This document shows positions 17,947 through 30,068 of a stretch of 64,000 nt of DNA, in pieces. The DNA is from Sorghum bicolor (Eukaryota; Streptophyta; Magnoliopsida; Poales; Poaceae): the NCBI RefSeq assembly GCF_000003195.3, contig NC_012871.2, forward strand, positions 53,471,978-53,535,977. Direction: 5' to 3'. A program made the position numbers and the translations under genes. How positions within the stretch are numbered: the stretch's first letter is position 1; every line of letters begins with the position of its first letter. The notes below the pieces were generated by a model. It was not told where the DNA came from. It worked only from the letters and a program-made list of their open reading frames with translations, and did no database searches.

Positions 17947-19594
17947 TGTTGACATTTCTTAACGCAACTACTAAAAATAGAATTTAAATCTATTCCTAAC
18001 AACGGCGTCAAAATTACTCAACATCACTTAAGCTAGGTTGTCATCCGTAACATGATGTAGAAGTGCTGGTATTAAATCAATATGCTTTTCTAGGAATAAA
18101 TAAATAAATAAATAAAGGATCCACAAGCGCATAAATAATACCGATATAGCATTTTAACCAGGAGTATTTCAAGTATCGTTATTTATATTTTTACCACTCG
18201 GAAGGGACTTGTAATGGATAAGGAGCAATGAGCACTGCATGTAATCATGGAGACCTTAACCATGTCTTTATCTATCTCTCATACAGGGTAAGTGTCACAT
18301 AAGATAAATATATAAATATGAATAATAAGTGATAGATGATAAATAAGAATTCATAGCTATAAGATAAACATGATAATCATCTCAATTAGATTACTCTAAG
18401 TCTATAACACTAGCATGGTATTAGCACAGTCTACAAGACTAAATCCTAAGTATTCTAACTATACTGTTAAAGCATACTTTGATTAGTGCAAGTACACTTA
18501 GCTCATCACTAGAAAAGGTTATATCTATGCATAGTGATATTAGCAAGAAAGATCATGAACATAGTAATCACTTTCCTGTAATAGTGGTGCTCTACAATCC
18601 TTATAATCGGGAGAAGGAATATAAAGGACTCAACAGGACTGTCACTCCCGTGATCTGCATCAAGCTCTGGACTATAAGGGGAAATCACATATAAATACGG
18701 TCTAGGCACCATGCCTACATAATATTTACCACTTACCATCGATCTAATGAGTAAGCGCTATACGATCCTATGCATAAACATAATTCTAATCTTACTACGC
18801 TAAGCCTATAATTAAAATAGACTAATAATATAATTGAGAACAAAAGCAAATAGAATAAAGTCAATTCTGATATAATCAAATAGATCAAAGTCATATTTAT
18901 AGTAGCAAGAAATAATATACATATAACAAAGAGAATAAGAGTTTACCAAGAACTAAAGATAGATCCGGACTCCAAGATTGACTTGACTCCTTCTAGATCT
19001 ATTCCTACGTAGCTATGCTAGAACTATAGAGATCTAATTAAGATGGTGGCTAAGAATCCTATAGAGACAGATCCATTTGAGGGACCCCTCTCTGTCTAAT
19101 TCTTCTCTTGATCTTCTTAGAGAATTATGAACTCCTCCCTCCATGGGGGTCAGGGTATTTATTTATAGCCTCCTAGGAAGCACCACAGCCCTTGGATCAA
19201 ACCGACTTAAACGTGTGCTTAAGATTAATCCTCAAAAGTCGGTGGAGGCAGGATCCGCGAGGTTCACCCTGATTGGTGGATCTCCTCGGGCGGCTGTCCC
19301 TGCCAAGTAGGGCGCCTGCCCTTGCCCTATGGCATGTGGACCCTACCTTTCAGGTGGTGTCTTCCCGAGCCTTTTGGAGTATTTCTGAGTTGACGTTTCA
19401 CATATTCTCTCTATGTAAATCTAACATGTGGATCTGTTTTTGTTCTTATTTTGATAACCCCCTGTAGAAATAGACAACCACCAAAACTTGTGGAATTCTA
19501 TTAGCGATAACCCCTATAGCTACATAGTATTCTTATTTAAGTCCTTTCTCATGCTATGTTGACGGTTAAAAAGAGTACTTATCTACCGTCAACA
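17947..19594 (-). repeat. Element A, left (3') LTR
   Basis: On the plus strand it starts TGTTGACATTTC and ends CTACCGTCAACA (1648 bp). Near its outer U3 end an inverted pair, TGTTGACGGT at 19557-19566 and ACCGTCAACA at 19585-19594, can fold into a hairpin. An ORF on the minus strand (18739-18509) resembles the one in other LTRs of the group. Confidence 0.85.
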
Positions 19595-19608
19595 AACTCC
19601 CCTAAGCT
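19595..19608 (-). other. Element A polypurine tract
   Basis: Minus strand AAGCTTAGGGGAGTT directly abuts the TGTTGACGGT start of the 3' LTR. The corresponding tracts in C (37640) and E (48368) read AGCTTGGGGGAGT. Confidence 0.75.
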
Positions 19609-22600
19609 TACCTTTTGCTCGTCCCTGAGCAAAGATAGACTCAGCAATGGATGAGGAGTTGCTACAATACTTTCACGCCTCACAAGTACACAAGCGTTCA
19701 AAGAAGGACTTTCCTCCGAATTAGAGTGAACTATTTTGACTCAAGACTTACCCATATTACCTGTCACCATGGAGCTTATAGCTATCACTTATGTCTTGGG
19801 TAGTTGAAAGACAGAACAGTTAAGTCAAGCACTATGCTACTCACTCTTTGATCAACTATTGTTCTAGAGTTTTTGCAAGATTTTCAAATAAAATGCAGAG
19901 ATTCCTTGTATGACACTTTTAGTCTCTCATATATGGTACTTTTGGATCCTCTCCAAGGCAAGTGAGTATGCCTTCTCTCAGCTCTCAGAATATATGGTAT
20001 TTGTAGGACTAAGGCATAGTTGCCTTCTCTCTCTCACCCTACTTCTAATTGGCTTATGTGGAGCTCATAGGTGGGAAAGACTATTCAAACCTATTTACAT
20101 GTATTGCATAAGTTAAACCATGGATCCAGAGAAACTAATTATACAATCAAGTCATATGTGCATGTGAGTGAATGGAGTGAATGATAAGGATGGAAGTGGT
20201 TATGAGGGGTGATAACTGATGGCGAATATCTAATTCTACATTTGCTCCTTGGGGAAACATACCTCCCTAATCTAAGAATAAGGACTTGGCTATTGTTGAC
20301 GGTCCTTAAGTATCAAATTTAATTATCAAATAAACAAAGAAAAGGATCCAAATGGAATCAACATCTAGATTTAGGGTTTTATCTGACAGAATTCCACGAG
20401 TTTTGGTGTTTGTCTATTTCTGCAAGGGGTTATCAGGAAATACGGAAGAAAGACCCACACGTCGGGATTACATAGAGATATTAACATGCCGCGCAATTAT
20501 CTTACATCTAGAAGACTCTAGAAGCCACGGGAAGGAAGCGGAGGCCGAACGGGGCCAGGCACTGGGCGCCCGCCCAGTTGACCTGGGCGCCCGCCCCCTG
20601 TTGGAGTCCAATCAGGACACTCTTTTCGGAAAGATCTCCACCGACCTAAAGGATCAAGGATAACCGTTCAATCAATGTCGGTTTGATCCAACGGCCCATA
20701 TTCACTTGAAGGGACTATAAAACCAGACCCCCTGGCCCCTAGATGAGAGAGCCTCTCAACCCTAATTCATTATTCTTCAAGGAAGAAGAAGCCTCTGATC
20801 AAGATTAGAGCCACCACATCAATTAGACATCTAGATTAGCATAGCTACATAGGATTAGAACTAGAAGGAGTCAATCTTCGATTGGTTTCCGGATCTGTCA
20901 AGAGGATTCTTGGTAATTCTCTAATTATGCTTCTAACTGTTCTTCTAATCATCTTTGTTCTTCAATATTATGAATATGACTTTGTTCTACTTCAATATAT
21001 TGCTTATGACTTTGCTCTACTTGTTTATATTCAAGATTATATTGTTCTTAGTTTATCATAGTTATGTACTTGGCTTAGTTAGATTGGAGCTATATACATG
21101 TTTAGGATCGTATAGCGTTTATCCATCGGATCCATGGGTAAATGATAGATATTGTGTAGGGGTGGTGCTTATACCGTATTTATCTGCGATTGTACCCAAT
21201 ATGCCAGATCCTGGGGTAGTTCGTGATAGTGATAGCTTCATTGATTCTTATATAGTCCCCCTCTCGTGTATTGGGCTGGCAGAGCAATCATTATTACATG
21301 GAGGAGATGATTTATCTATCTGCTTTCCTCATGTTTACTCATTGTCTAGATACTCGACCTAGTCGCCATGTGCGCCGTAAGATCGTTGGTACTCAGCATA
21401 TAGAATTGCTTATAGATATCGCATTCGCATATAACCTATGCATACATGCATAGATCTATATATGTTGAGAATAACTTAGGAAATATTCTTGTAGTTCGTT
21501 CTAATTCCATGCTAATGACTTTCTAGAGTATCTAATTGAGGTGCTTATCGTATTTATATGTGGCTAAGTTGTGCTGATCAGATTAATTATCTTTGTCACT
21601 ATTCATTACTTCATATATCTTTTATGTGACACTTACCCCTGTATGAAAGAGTTGGATAAATGTTCTCAATTATATATGCAATGATATATAGATACTCAAT
21701 CTCATATTCTATTCTGTAATCAATATTGATGATTGTTAATCCCTTCCTAGTGGTAAAAATATAAATAACGATACCTGGAATACTTCCTGGTTAAAATGCT
21801 ACATCGGTATTAATCTGTGCGCTTGCAGATCCCATTCATTATTTATTTAGAAGAGCAATTGCATATTTCAATACCGTGTCTCTCATGTCATGCTGGGGAT
21901 GACAACTTGGCTTAAGTGGTATGAGGGATAGGTTTGGCATTTTTGGCACCGTTACTAGAATTAGAAAACTGTCTACTTTTGGTAATGATGTTAAGAATAC
22001 CCAACAGCTATCTTTCTTTTGCATTGGGACTTTTGTCCTCTTTCTTTTCTCATTTTTTTAGAGATCAGCCATCCCTTTTAATGCACTGATCATAGAAGAG
22101 AGTATCAACTAAAATAACTGGAGCTTTATTGAATAAGTAGAATAAGATATAATGGATATGGATATTTTTAGGTATTCCCTCCTAGTGTAGGAGTAGAACA
22201 TTTTCTAAGTGGATGTGGAATATATATGGGTGGATGAAGGAATGTGTACTCCTAGGGTAGGAGCAGCATAAGTGCGTGTTTCTAGGATAGAAATAGCATA
22301 GAGTGTAGTGCGTATATATAGGTGGTACTTCTAGGAACAGAAGTAGCACATAGTGAATGTGGTGGATGTAAGTGGTTGCGTACTTTTGAGGACAGAAGTA
22401 GCTAAGATCAATAGATGGAGAGCATATAATATTGACTTTAACTGCATGTCTAGTTCCTTAGAGTCTACACAGCTTAACTATCCTCAATGCTTATATGTTG
22501 AAATATAAGTGGAGGTTTTCCTAATCTAACAAGCATGAGTATTTGGCTGTGGTAGGAATTTAAACTCTCGTCATAAAGGAACTCATCATGTAGCAATTTA

Positions 22601-23600
22601 GAATTTTCAAAATAAAATTCTCCAAAACTCTAGCATCTCTAGGAGCAAGATTAATAGCAGCTCAAAACCTTCCCATATCATATTCGTCAACTACGTAGAC
22701 TTAAATCAAGTAATTGCTACCCACAAGTTTTAGGCTTAGAGCAAAATCTTAAGTCTAAACAGTTATGTCTAAAACTCAGGAGAGTGCAAGGTTGAAAACT
22801 AGATACTTGCAAGGAACTACGGCAGAACAACTATTCATCATCTCTATATAAGAGTTTATTCTAGAGGTTTATTTTAACATATTTATTAAGATCTCTCCAT
22901 AGCTAGCAAAATTAATTATGAAACATAAAATATTTATTGGGTTTCTAAAGTTATCCATCTTTTTTATCTTATCATAATGCACTAGGAATAAATAGTACTT
23001 AGCTCGGTATACGGGGGTTGCTCTCCCTCAAGCTGGATGTTGACATAGTCTGATGAGGTTGCTAATGGGCAGTGAAGGTGTACTGATCCTCCTGTAATGT
23101 CGTAGGTACTTGTTGTCAGAAACAACACTTGCCTAATGTGGACAATACTCCAATAGGGGATAGGATATCCTTCTACCTGTTAAGTCTTCTTGATCCTTTG
23201 AAGCCTGCGAAGCTCAAATAGACAACAAAGCTTGTGGAACTGATTAAGCGTTAGTAATAAACCTCTAAGCTTTGGGAGTCTAGAACTTTCTTATGCCTAT
23301 TTATCTTTTAACAGGATCAATATATTTTTATATTTTTCATATTTATGGTATGCAGATAGGGAAATAAATATGCTAAAAATTATTTTTGTGCCTCCACAGT
23401 AGATAAGTATGTGAGCTGTCGCATCACATATTAAATACATGAGGCTTAGTAATTTTTTTAGATGCAATGCAAAACATATTTATTTTCTTTTTCTAATGCA
23501 GTAATAAAAATAAAGATGCAACTACTAAAGCAATAAGATAAGTAAATATGCATAAAGAAAAATGCAAATAAATACCAAGTTACCTCTTGGCGCGATGTTC
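19609..23600 (-). other. Element A, 3' internal (untranslated) region
   Basis: Long AT-rich non-coding stretch split by the solo LTR at 20294-22006. It aligns by landmarks with the 3' regions of C (37654-39800), E (48382-50480) and G (62280-63090): a GGAGTAGAA stretch, GTCTACACAGCTTGA(C), GCTGTGGTAGGAATTTAA, and an internal polypurine-like tract (minus AGCTTGAGGGAGAGCAAC at about 23036-23019). No ORF is conserved. Confidence 0.7.
20289..22011 (+). mobile_element. Solo LTR nested in element A, TSD GCTAT
   Basis: LTR 20294-22006 (1713 bp), TGTTGACGGTCC...AATACCCAACA, flanked by perfect GCTAT at 20289-20293 and 22007-22011. The U3 has two tandem GGGCGCCCGCCC boxes (about 20565-20600), CCAATCAG and TATA (GGGACTATAAAACC, 20711-20724). 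It is the same subfamily as the LTRs of C and H but in plus orientation. The 20955-21362 ORF inside matches the LTR ORF of C except for a one-base frameshift near its end. Confidence 0.92.
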
Positions 23601-23866
23601 GGTGATTTTAGTCCTCCGAACAGGACCTTCTTGTTTGCTCACTGATCGAGGGGCGCATCAGACGGTGCCACAGGTGCTATGTCCTAAGCAGAATTTATTT
23701 CTAAATTTACCTTCGGCTTTCATACCTGCCCTATAGGTGATGACGACGTGGAGGAGAGAGTGTCTGGAATCATTATCTCTTCTTCTATTGGTACTTCCTC
23801 CTTGACGACGTTCTCTTTGTTAGGGTATCGATCTTCGAATCTTGAAACCTCCCCTTCATAGTCGGC

Positions 23867-24169
23867 CTATCCATCTATAACATTATTCTTCTTTTGGTGG
23901 CGGGTGTGTCGCCTTCTTCTTGGCCTATTCTTCTTGGGATCTTCCTCAATTATATAATTGCTATTGAAATACAGGCGTACCTTCTCTGAGGGAAAATAGA
24001 AATGGACCTCCCGTGTTCTAATGTATATGATGGCCTTGGTAGTGTTGAGGAACAGTCTTCCTAGGATGATGGGTGGATCACATTCTTCTCCCATGTCGAC
24101 GACCAAGAAGTCAGTGGGGACGTAGTGATCTTCAATCTGGATAGGGATGTTTTTGGCTATCCCATCCAC
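23867..24169 (-). pseudogene. Element A second protease-like domain (PR2) remnant
   Basis: The minus-strand frame covers the C-terminal half of a retroviral-type aspartic protease fold and its basic tail: VPTDFLVVDMGEECDPPIIL, GRLFLNTTKAIIYI, FPSEKVRLYF, then Arg/Lys-rich. It is colinear with PR2 of element C (40255-39980). The upstream half with the active-site Asp lies in broken frames around 24170-24340 (CDTRSGVNIMA-like). The second-half G-R-P motif has become GRL. Confidence 0.65.
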
Positions 24170-24360
24170 AAAGTGAATGGACTAGTCCATCAACTATAGC
24201 TGCGCATAGGTAGGGTTCATAGGCATAGTACCATATAAGAATTCATATATTACCTTGGCCATAATGTTGACGCCTGATCTGGTGTCACAAACAGTGTTGT
24301 AAAAGTATCATCTATTGATGGATCATAGAATGGTCGGGATACCTGGATCCTCCTTCTTGA

Positions 24361-25080
24361 TCAGATGTGGAGACTTGAGCATATGCTCATACTCCATGCG
24401 GATTGCAGTGACCATCTGTGTTGTCTTTTGGGCCTTCTGTTTCTTATTCTTGGTCTTGGCCTTGCTCTAGGTGTTACTCTTGTTCCTACCGCTGATTGTC
24501 TCCTTCTGAGCAGGGATTGACAATGTCTTGTTCTCGAAAGAAAAGATTTCCCTGTTGCCCTTAATCTTGAAAGTAATCTTGGCATTGGTGGCATAGATGA
24601 TAGCTCTAGCACGTGTTCAAGATTGGTCGTCCCAAAATGATAGGTGACCTCTCATTGGTGCCTGTGTTCACCACCATGAAGTCTGTAGGTACGTATGAGT
24701 TGTCTACTCATACGCAAATCTCTTCCATGATTGCCATGGGGTAGCAGAGTGATTGATCTGCAAGCTACAAACACATGGTTGTGCGTGATAAAGGATAATT
24801 GAAAAGTTTCTCGTATATCACCTTAGGCATGATGTTGATGCTTGCACTGAAGTCACATATTGCCTCGTTGAAGTTTGCACTTCCAATGGAGATCGGGATG
24901 ACCGGTCTCCCTAGATCACCTTTCTTGGTTGGTAGGGACGAGTCTAACCATATTCCTCTTGGAGGATTACTCCAGTAGCTTTCTACATTAAAGATGCCTA
25001 TAAGATTTGCAGTTTCTAATTCTCCTGTATGTCTAGGAATCTTACCTTCATCATTAGCGATAGCAAAAGAAGCAAGCTAT
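24361..25080 (-). pseudogene. Element A first protease-like domain (PR1), frame-broken
   Basis: The minus strand in alternating frames retains pieces colinear with PR1 of element C, including a region around 24840-24880 corresponding to the SVN...IMPK-type active-site neighbourhood and SPIILGRP near 24640. Stops and indels are frequent. It precedes PR2, so the tandem protease arrangement is present in this old copy too. Confidence 0.55.
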
Positions 25081-25334
25081 TGTTACTGAGATTCTAGCAT
25101 CTTATTAAAGCTAAGATGATTCTTGATAGCATTTGAAAAACTTGCCATTCTAATATTAATTGATTCTAAAGTTTTATCATTAGATGCTAGCTTTTTAGAT
25201 AGGTTATCCATTAACTTGCCTTGATTAAGCACTAACTCTCTTAAAGGTGTTTGATTAGCGTTATTGTAAAAATTATTACCTTGGTAAGTACCTAAGTAGT
25301 TACCTGAGTAGTTAGGTCGCTTATGTTGCTGGCT

Positions 25335-26344
25335 CTAGCCTTGATTTTGCTGAGGACGGTAGTTGTTGTTGTTGTAGTTGATGATGTAGTTCATGTCCTC
25401 CCTCACCTCTGGGTAGTTGGTATCTGTATGCCTAGTTTCTCCACACTCTTCACAAGTCATGTTGGAATCATGAATGTGCATGACTTCCCTCTTCTCAATG
25501 GTTCTCTCATCAAGTATTTTCATCAGCAGGTCCATCTTGGTAGCTAGCATATCTACCTCCTTGAGCCGGTGCATTCCTCTACCTCTCTTGTGGGTCTGAG
25601 TTCTTTCTTCACTTCAACCTTGATTGGAGGCCATGTTTTCCACAAGAGCAGTGGCTTGAGAAATAGTAAGTGATAAGAATGCTCCTCTAGCAGCGGCATC
25701 CATGGTTTCACGAGTGCTGTTGCTAAGCCTGTGGTAGAATGTCTGTATGAGCAGCCAATTCTCCATCCCATGATGAGGACACTCGAGTATGTAGTCTTGA
25801 AAGCGCTCCCAAGCTTCAGGGACTGTCTTATCATGTTGTTGCTGAAAGCTCAATATCTTCCCACGTAGAGCATTGGTCTTGTCTGTGGGAATGAATTTCG
25901 CTAGGAAATTGGTGGAACATAGTGTCCACGTGGTATTCTTCTCCTTGTTGGCGTAGAACCATTGCTTCGCTTTCCCCAAGAGTGAGAATGGGAAAGGCAA
26001 AGTAATATAGCATCTCTAGGGATGTCCTTGATAGTGAAAGTGTTGCAGATCTCCAGGAAGTGTTGGAGATGAGCACTAGCATCTTCATGGGCCTTCCCAT
26101 AGAATTGGCTTGCTTGCACCATGTCGATCAGCGCTGGCTTGAGCTCAAATGACCCATTAATGTCCACAGCTGGTCCAGTACGGATGTTGGCCGTAGTGGG
26201 AGCTGAGAACTCACGAAGTGACTTGTCAGCTATGACGTCAATCTTCGGTGTCAAACTTTGAGTAGGTTGATCTTCTGACTCAGGTGGATTGGCAAGCTGA
26301 GATATTGATGATGTTGATTGGTTCCTTCTCAACTTAGCCTTCAT
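25335..26344 (-). pseudogene. Element A gag remnant
   Basis: Minus frames 26344-25901, 26000-25614 and 25574-25335 together give a gag of the same type as element C: FELKPALIDMVQASQFYGKA, EDASAHLQHFLEICNTF, AKQWFYANKEKNTTW, FQDYILECPHHGMENW, AARGAFLSLTISQATALVE. The CX2CX4HX4C zinc knuckle is damaged: CEEC is present but the last Cys is Tyr. At least two frameshifts separate the pieces. Confidence 0.8.
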
Positions 26345-26553
26345 CTTTCTGATTAATGTCTCTTATCAACGAAGTTATCTGGGAGATCAAACATTTTCAT
26401 ACATTACCCTGCATATGATAAAAATAGACAAAAAGACAAGGGTAAAGCTGCATGAGTGAGAAGGGTGGATGGTGTTCAATCCATGAGTTGATGCAGTGAT
26501 GCTCCTTATCCTTTGATGCTTTCACCTTCCCAGACAACAGCGCCAAAAATGCT

Positions 26554-27903
26554 TGTTGACACTTCATAATGCAACTACTAAAAATAGACTTTAAACCTAT
26601 CCCTAGCAACAACGTCAAAATTACTTAACATCACTTAAGCTAGGTTGTCATCCCTAACATGATGTAGAAGTGCTGGTTAAATCTATATGCTTTTTCAGGA
26701 ATAAATAAATAAATAAAGGATCCACAAGTGCACAGATAATACCGATGTAGCATTTTAACCAGGAGTATTCCAGGTATCGTTATTTATATTTTTACCACTG
26801 GGAAGGGACTTGCAATCAATAATGAGCAATGAGCATTGCATGTAACCATGGAGACCTTAACCATGTTTTTATCTATCACTCATGCCGGGTAAGTGTCACA
26901 TAATATAAATATATAAATATGAATAATAAGTGACAGATGATAAATAAGAATTCATCGCCATAAGATAAACTTGATAATCATCTCAATTAGATTACTCTAA
27001 GTCTATAGCACTAGCATGGTATTAGGATAGTCTACAAGAATAAATCCTAAGTATTCTAACTATACTGTTAAAGTGTTCTTTGATTAGTGCAAGTACACTT
27101 AGCATCATCACTAGAAAAGGTTATATCTATGCATAGTGATATTAGCAAGAAAGATCATGAACATAGTAATCACTTCCTTGTAATAATGGTGCTCTACAAT
27201 CCTTATAATCTGTAGAAGGAATACAAAGGACTCAACAGGATTGTCACTCTCGTGATCTACCTCAAGCTCTGGACTATAAGGGGTAATCACAGATAAATAT
27301 GGTCTAGGCACCATGCCTACACAATATTTACCACTTACCCATCGATCTAGTGAGTAAGTGCTATACGATCCTATGCATAAACATAATTCTAATCTAACTA
27401 CGCTAAGCCTATAATCAAAATAGACTAATGACAATATAATTGAGAACATAAGCAAATAGAATAAAGTCAATTCTGATATAATCAAATAGATCCGAGTCAT
27501 ATTTATAGTAGCAAGAAATAATATAAATATAACAAAGAGAAGAATAGTTTACCAAGAACTAAAGATAGATCCGGACTCCAAGATTGACTTGACTCCTTCT
27601 TGATCTATTCCTATGTAGCTATGCTAAAGAACTATAGAGATCTAATTGAGATGATGGTTAAGAATCCTGTAGAGACAGATCCATTCGAGGGACCCCTCTC
27701 TATCTAATTCTTCTCTTGATCTTCTTAGAGAATTATGAACTCCTCCCTCCATGGGGGTCAGGGTCTTTATTTATAGCCCCATAGGAAGCACTACAACTCT
27801 TGGATCAAACCGACTTAAACGTGCGCTTAAGATTAATACTCAAAGTCAGTGGAGGCAGGATTCGCGAGGTTCACCCTGATTGGTGGATCTTACCGGGCGG
27901 CTG
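26554..27903 (-). repeat. Element A, right (5') LTR, truncated by repeat D
   Basis: Starts TGTTGACACTTC on the plus strand and matches the left LTR until GGGCGGCTG at about 27903, about 300 bp short of the outer end. There repeat D begins. The minus-strand ORF 27500-27111 (129 codons) is the LTR ORF of this subfamily. Confidence 0.8.
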
Positions 27904-28717
27904 TGAAAGGTCCAAATGGCTAGAGGGGGGTGAACAGCCTATTCATAATTTCTACAAACTCAACTAGACAAGTTGATTAGTAAAATAAATAGCAAAGCTA
28001 TTCTAGCACTAGCTCAACTAAGCTATGCAAACCACCTAAAGTCTAGTACAAGTTGAAGGTCCTAATATGGCCAGAGGGGGGTGAATAGCCTATTTAAAAA
28101 ATTCTACAAATTCACTAGAGCAAGTGGTTAGTAAATAACAAAGCGAAGCTTTTTTCTCTAGCTCTAAAGGGGTGTTTGCAAGCCACCTACCCAATAATTC
28201 TAGTTGCTATGATCACTATGCACACAAGAACTAAGTCTCTACAAGGTACACTAGAGAACTAGGCTACACAAGGAAAAGTAAGCAACTAAACTAATTACAC
28301 TAGTTTGCGGTAAGTAAAGGATAGGATAAGATATTTATACCGCCGTGTAGGGGATGAACCAATCACCAATATAAACAATCAAGCACTAGGAGAATGCCAA
28401 TCAAACACAATTGAGACACCAATTTTTCTCTCGAGGTTCACGTGCTTGCCGGCACGCTACGTCCCCATTGTGTCGACCAACACTTGGTGGTTCGGTGGCT
28501 AAGAGGTGTAGCACGAACCTCGTCCTCTCTAGGACACCACAAGAACCTACCCACAAGTGAGGTAGCTCAATGACATGAGCAATCCACTAGAGTTACCTTT
28601 TGGCTCTCCGCCGGGGAAGGTACAAGACCCCTCACAGTCACCGGGAGATGGCCACGAACAATCACCAACTCGTGCCAAAGCTCCTCCGCTCCTCCAAGCC
28701 GTCTAGGTGGCGGCAAC
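27904..28717. mobile_element. Repeat D, left part (unclassified; split by element B)
   Basis: Begins TGAAAGGTCCAAATGGC and has an internal near-duplicate: GAAAGGTCCAAATGGCTAG (27905) and GAAGGTCCTAATATGGCCAG (28053), each followed by AGGGGGGTGAA(C/T)AG. It runs to GTCTAGGTGGCGGCAAC at 28717, where B inserts. The same unit resumes at 46259 (CACCAAGAGTAAC). It looks LTR-like and interspersed, but I cannot assign a family. Confidence 0.6.
28713..28717. repeat. Element B target duplication, left (GCAAC)
   Basis: GCAAC precedes the 5' LTR of B. ACAAC (46254-46258) follows the 3' LTR, one mismatch, consistent with a 5-bp duplication that has aged. Confidence 0.7.
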
Positions 28718-29945
28718 TGTTGACGGTTCTTAAGTATCAATTTTAATTATCAAATAAACAAGGGAAAGAACCAATATACAGATAACACCTAGAATTAGGG
28801 TTTGATCTGATAGAATTCCACGAGTTTTGTTGTTTATCTATTTCTGTAGGGGGTTATCAGGAAATAAGGAAGAAAGGCCCACATGTCGGGTTTACATAGA
28901 GATATTAACGTGCTGCGCAATTTTCTATCATCTAGAAGACTCCAGAAGCCATGGGAACGAACGGGAGGCCGATCAGGCCCGGGGGCAGGGCGCCCGCCCT
29001 ACCCCCCTGGGCGCCCGCCCTCCTCTGCTGGCCAATCAGCACGAGTCTCGCGGATCATGCTCCACCGACCTAAAGGATCAAGGAGAACTGTTCAATCAAT
29101 GTCGGTTTGATCCGACGGCCCAGATTCATTCGAAAAGACTATATAAGCAAGGCCCCCTGGCCCCTAGAGAGGAGGAATCCAATTATTCATTAGCATATTT
29201 TCCAGAGAGGATTCAGAGAGAGAGGTTCCTTAGGGTTCCCACCTCATCGGGCGTAGCATCCAATGTGAGAGTAGACTAGTTCTACTAGATTAAGAGAGAT
29301 AGAGTGAAGGTGTAGATTGGAGGAAGCCCGGCCTGTCGGTGTCTACTCCGAGGTTGTACTTGCGGGATCAAGTCTTCTAACCCGAGGCTTGCTCCTAGGA
29401 TTCTTCAGTATTTCGACTTCTAAATTCTAGTAAGTTCTTTGTTTTATTGTTCCTTAGTTTATGAGTTTACTTTGATCTCTTCCGTAGAGTTTAGAGTAAT
29501 CATCTCTAGCGTAAACGTGGTGTTTGGGCTAGGATACTCATAGATATCCCCTGACTAGCTGGACCGTGGTAGTAGCAAGGAACGTGAAATTTCCGAGTTA
29601 CCTTTGTAGCCCATATCCCGTTAGTAGGATCGATAGGGTTTATAGGTGCGGGTCGAACATCCTCTGTGGTGTTTAGATTCCGTGAGCCTCCCCAAGAGAA
29701 TAGTAGATCATCCTTACCAAGGTTAGAATGAGAGTGCGGTTGTAGTCTTCTCTATACATCACTCACATCGAGTCACATAGTTTATAGCCTAAAGGTTAGT
29801 AGTAATAGACCGGGTTAGTCAGATGCACGCGTTCTCCTAGTGGTAAAATTATAAATATGATACTCTGGATAACATCATGGGTGAAGTGCTCATCGATATC
29901 CGTGCGCTTGCGGATTAATTCTGATTGCGTTACCAAATATCAACA
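28718..29945 (+). repeat. Element B 5' LTR
   Basis: TGTTGACGGTTC...AATATCAACA, 1228 bp. The U3 has two GGGCGCCCGCCC-type boxes (about 28988-29020), CCAATCAG at about 29031 and TATA (ACTATATAAGC) at about 29138. The U3 half is shared with C, E, G and the solo LTRs; the downstream half is different. Confidence 0.9.
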
Positions 29946-29953
29946 AGCATTTC

Positions 29954-29971
29954 TAGTGCCGTTGCCGGGGA
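29954..29971 (+). other. Element B primer-binding site (tRNA-Asp type)
   Basis: TAGTGCCGTTGCCGGGGA, two changes from the TGGCGCCGTTGCCGGGGA seen in the related element C, 8 bp after the LTR. Athila-lineage elements use this tRNA-Asp complement. Confidence 0.8.
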
Positions 29972-30068
29972 GAAAGACGGTTTGCTGAGATAACCTTGAG
30001 TCTTACTACTAGCTTGTATCTATACTTTTATCTTTTCTTATCTTTTTATATTTTTTTACTCTTACCTT

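Larger units (their letters stand above)
17947..27903 (-). mobile_element. Element A: old Athila-like gag-PR-PR element
   Basis: Minus-oriented Gypsy element: left (3') LTR 17947-19594, polypurine tract next to it, 3' internal region to about 23600, decayed protease and gag regions 23867-26400, a degenerate Asp-tRNA primer site at about 26529-26544, and right (5') LTR 26554-27903. The right LTR is cut at its outer end by repeat D. A 1713-bp solo LTR is nested at 20294-22006. There is no RT, RNase H or integrase anywhere inside. Order and content match element C, so the family was non-autonomous already when A inserted. Many stops and shifts show it is dead. Confidence 0.8.
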
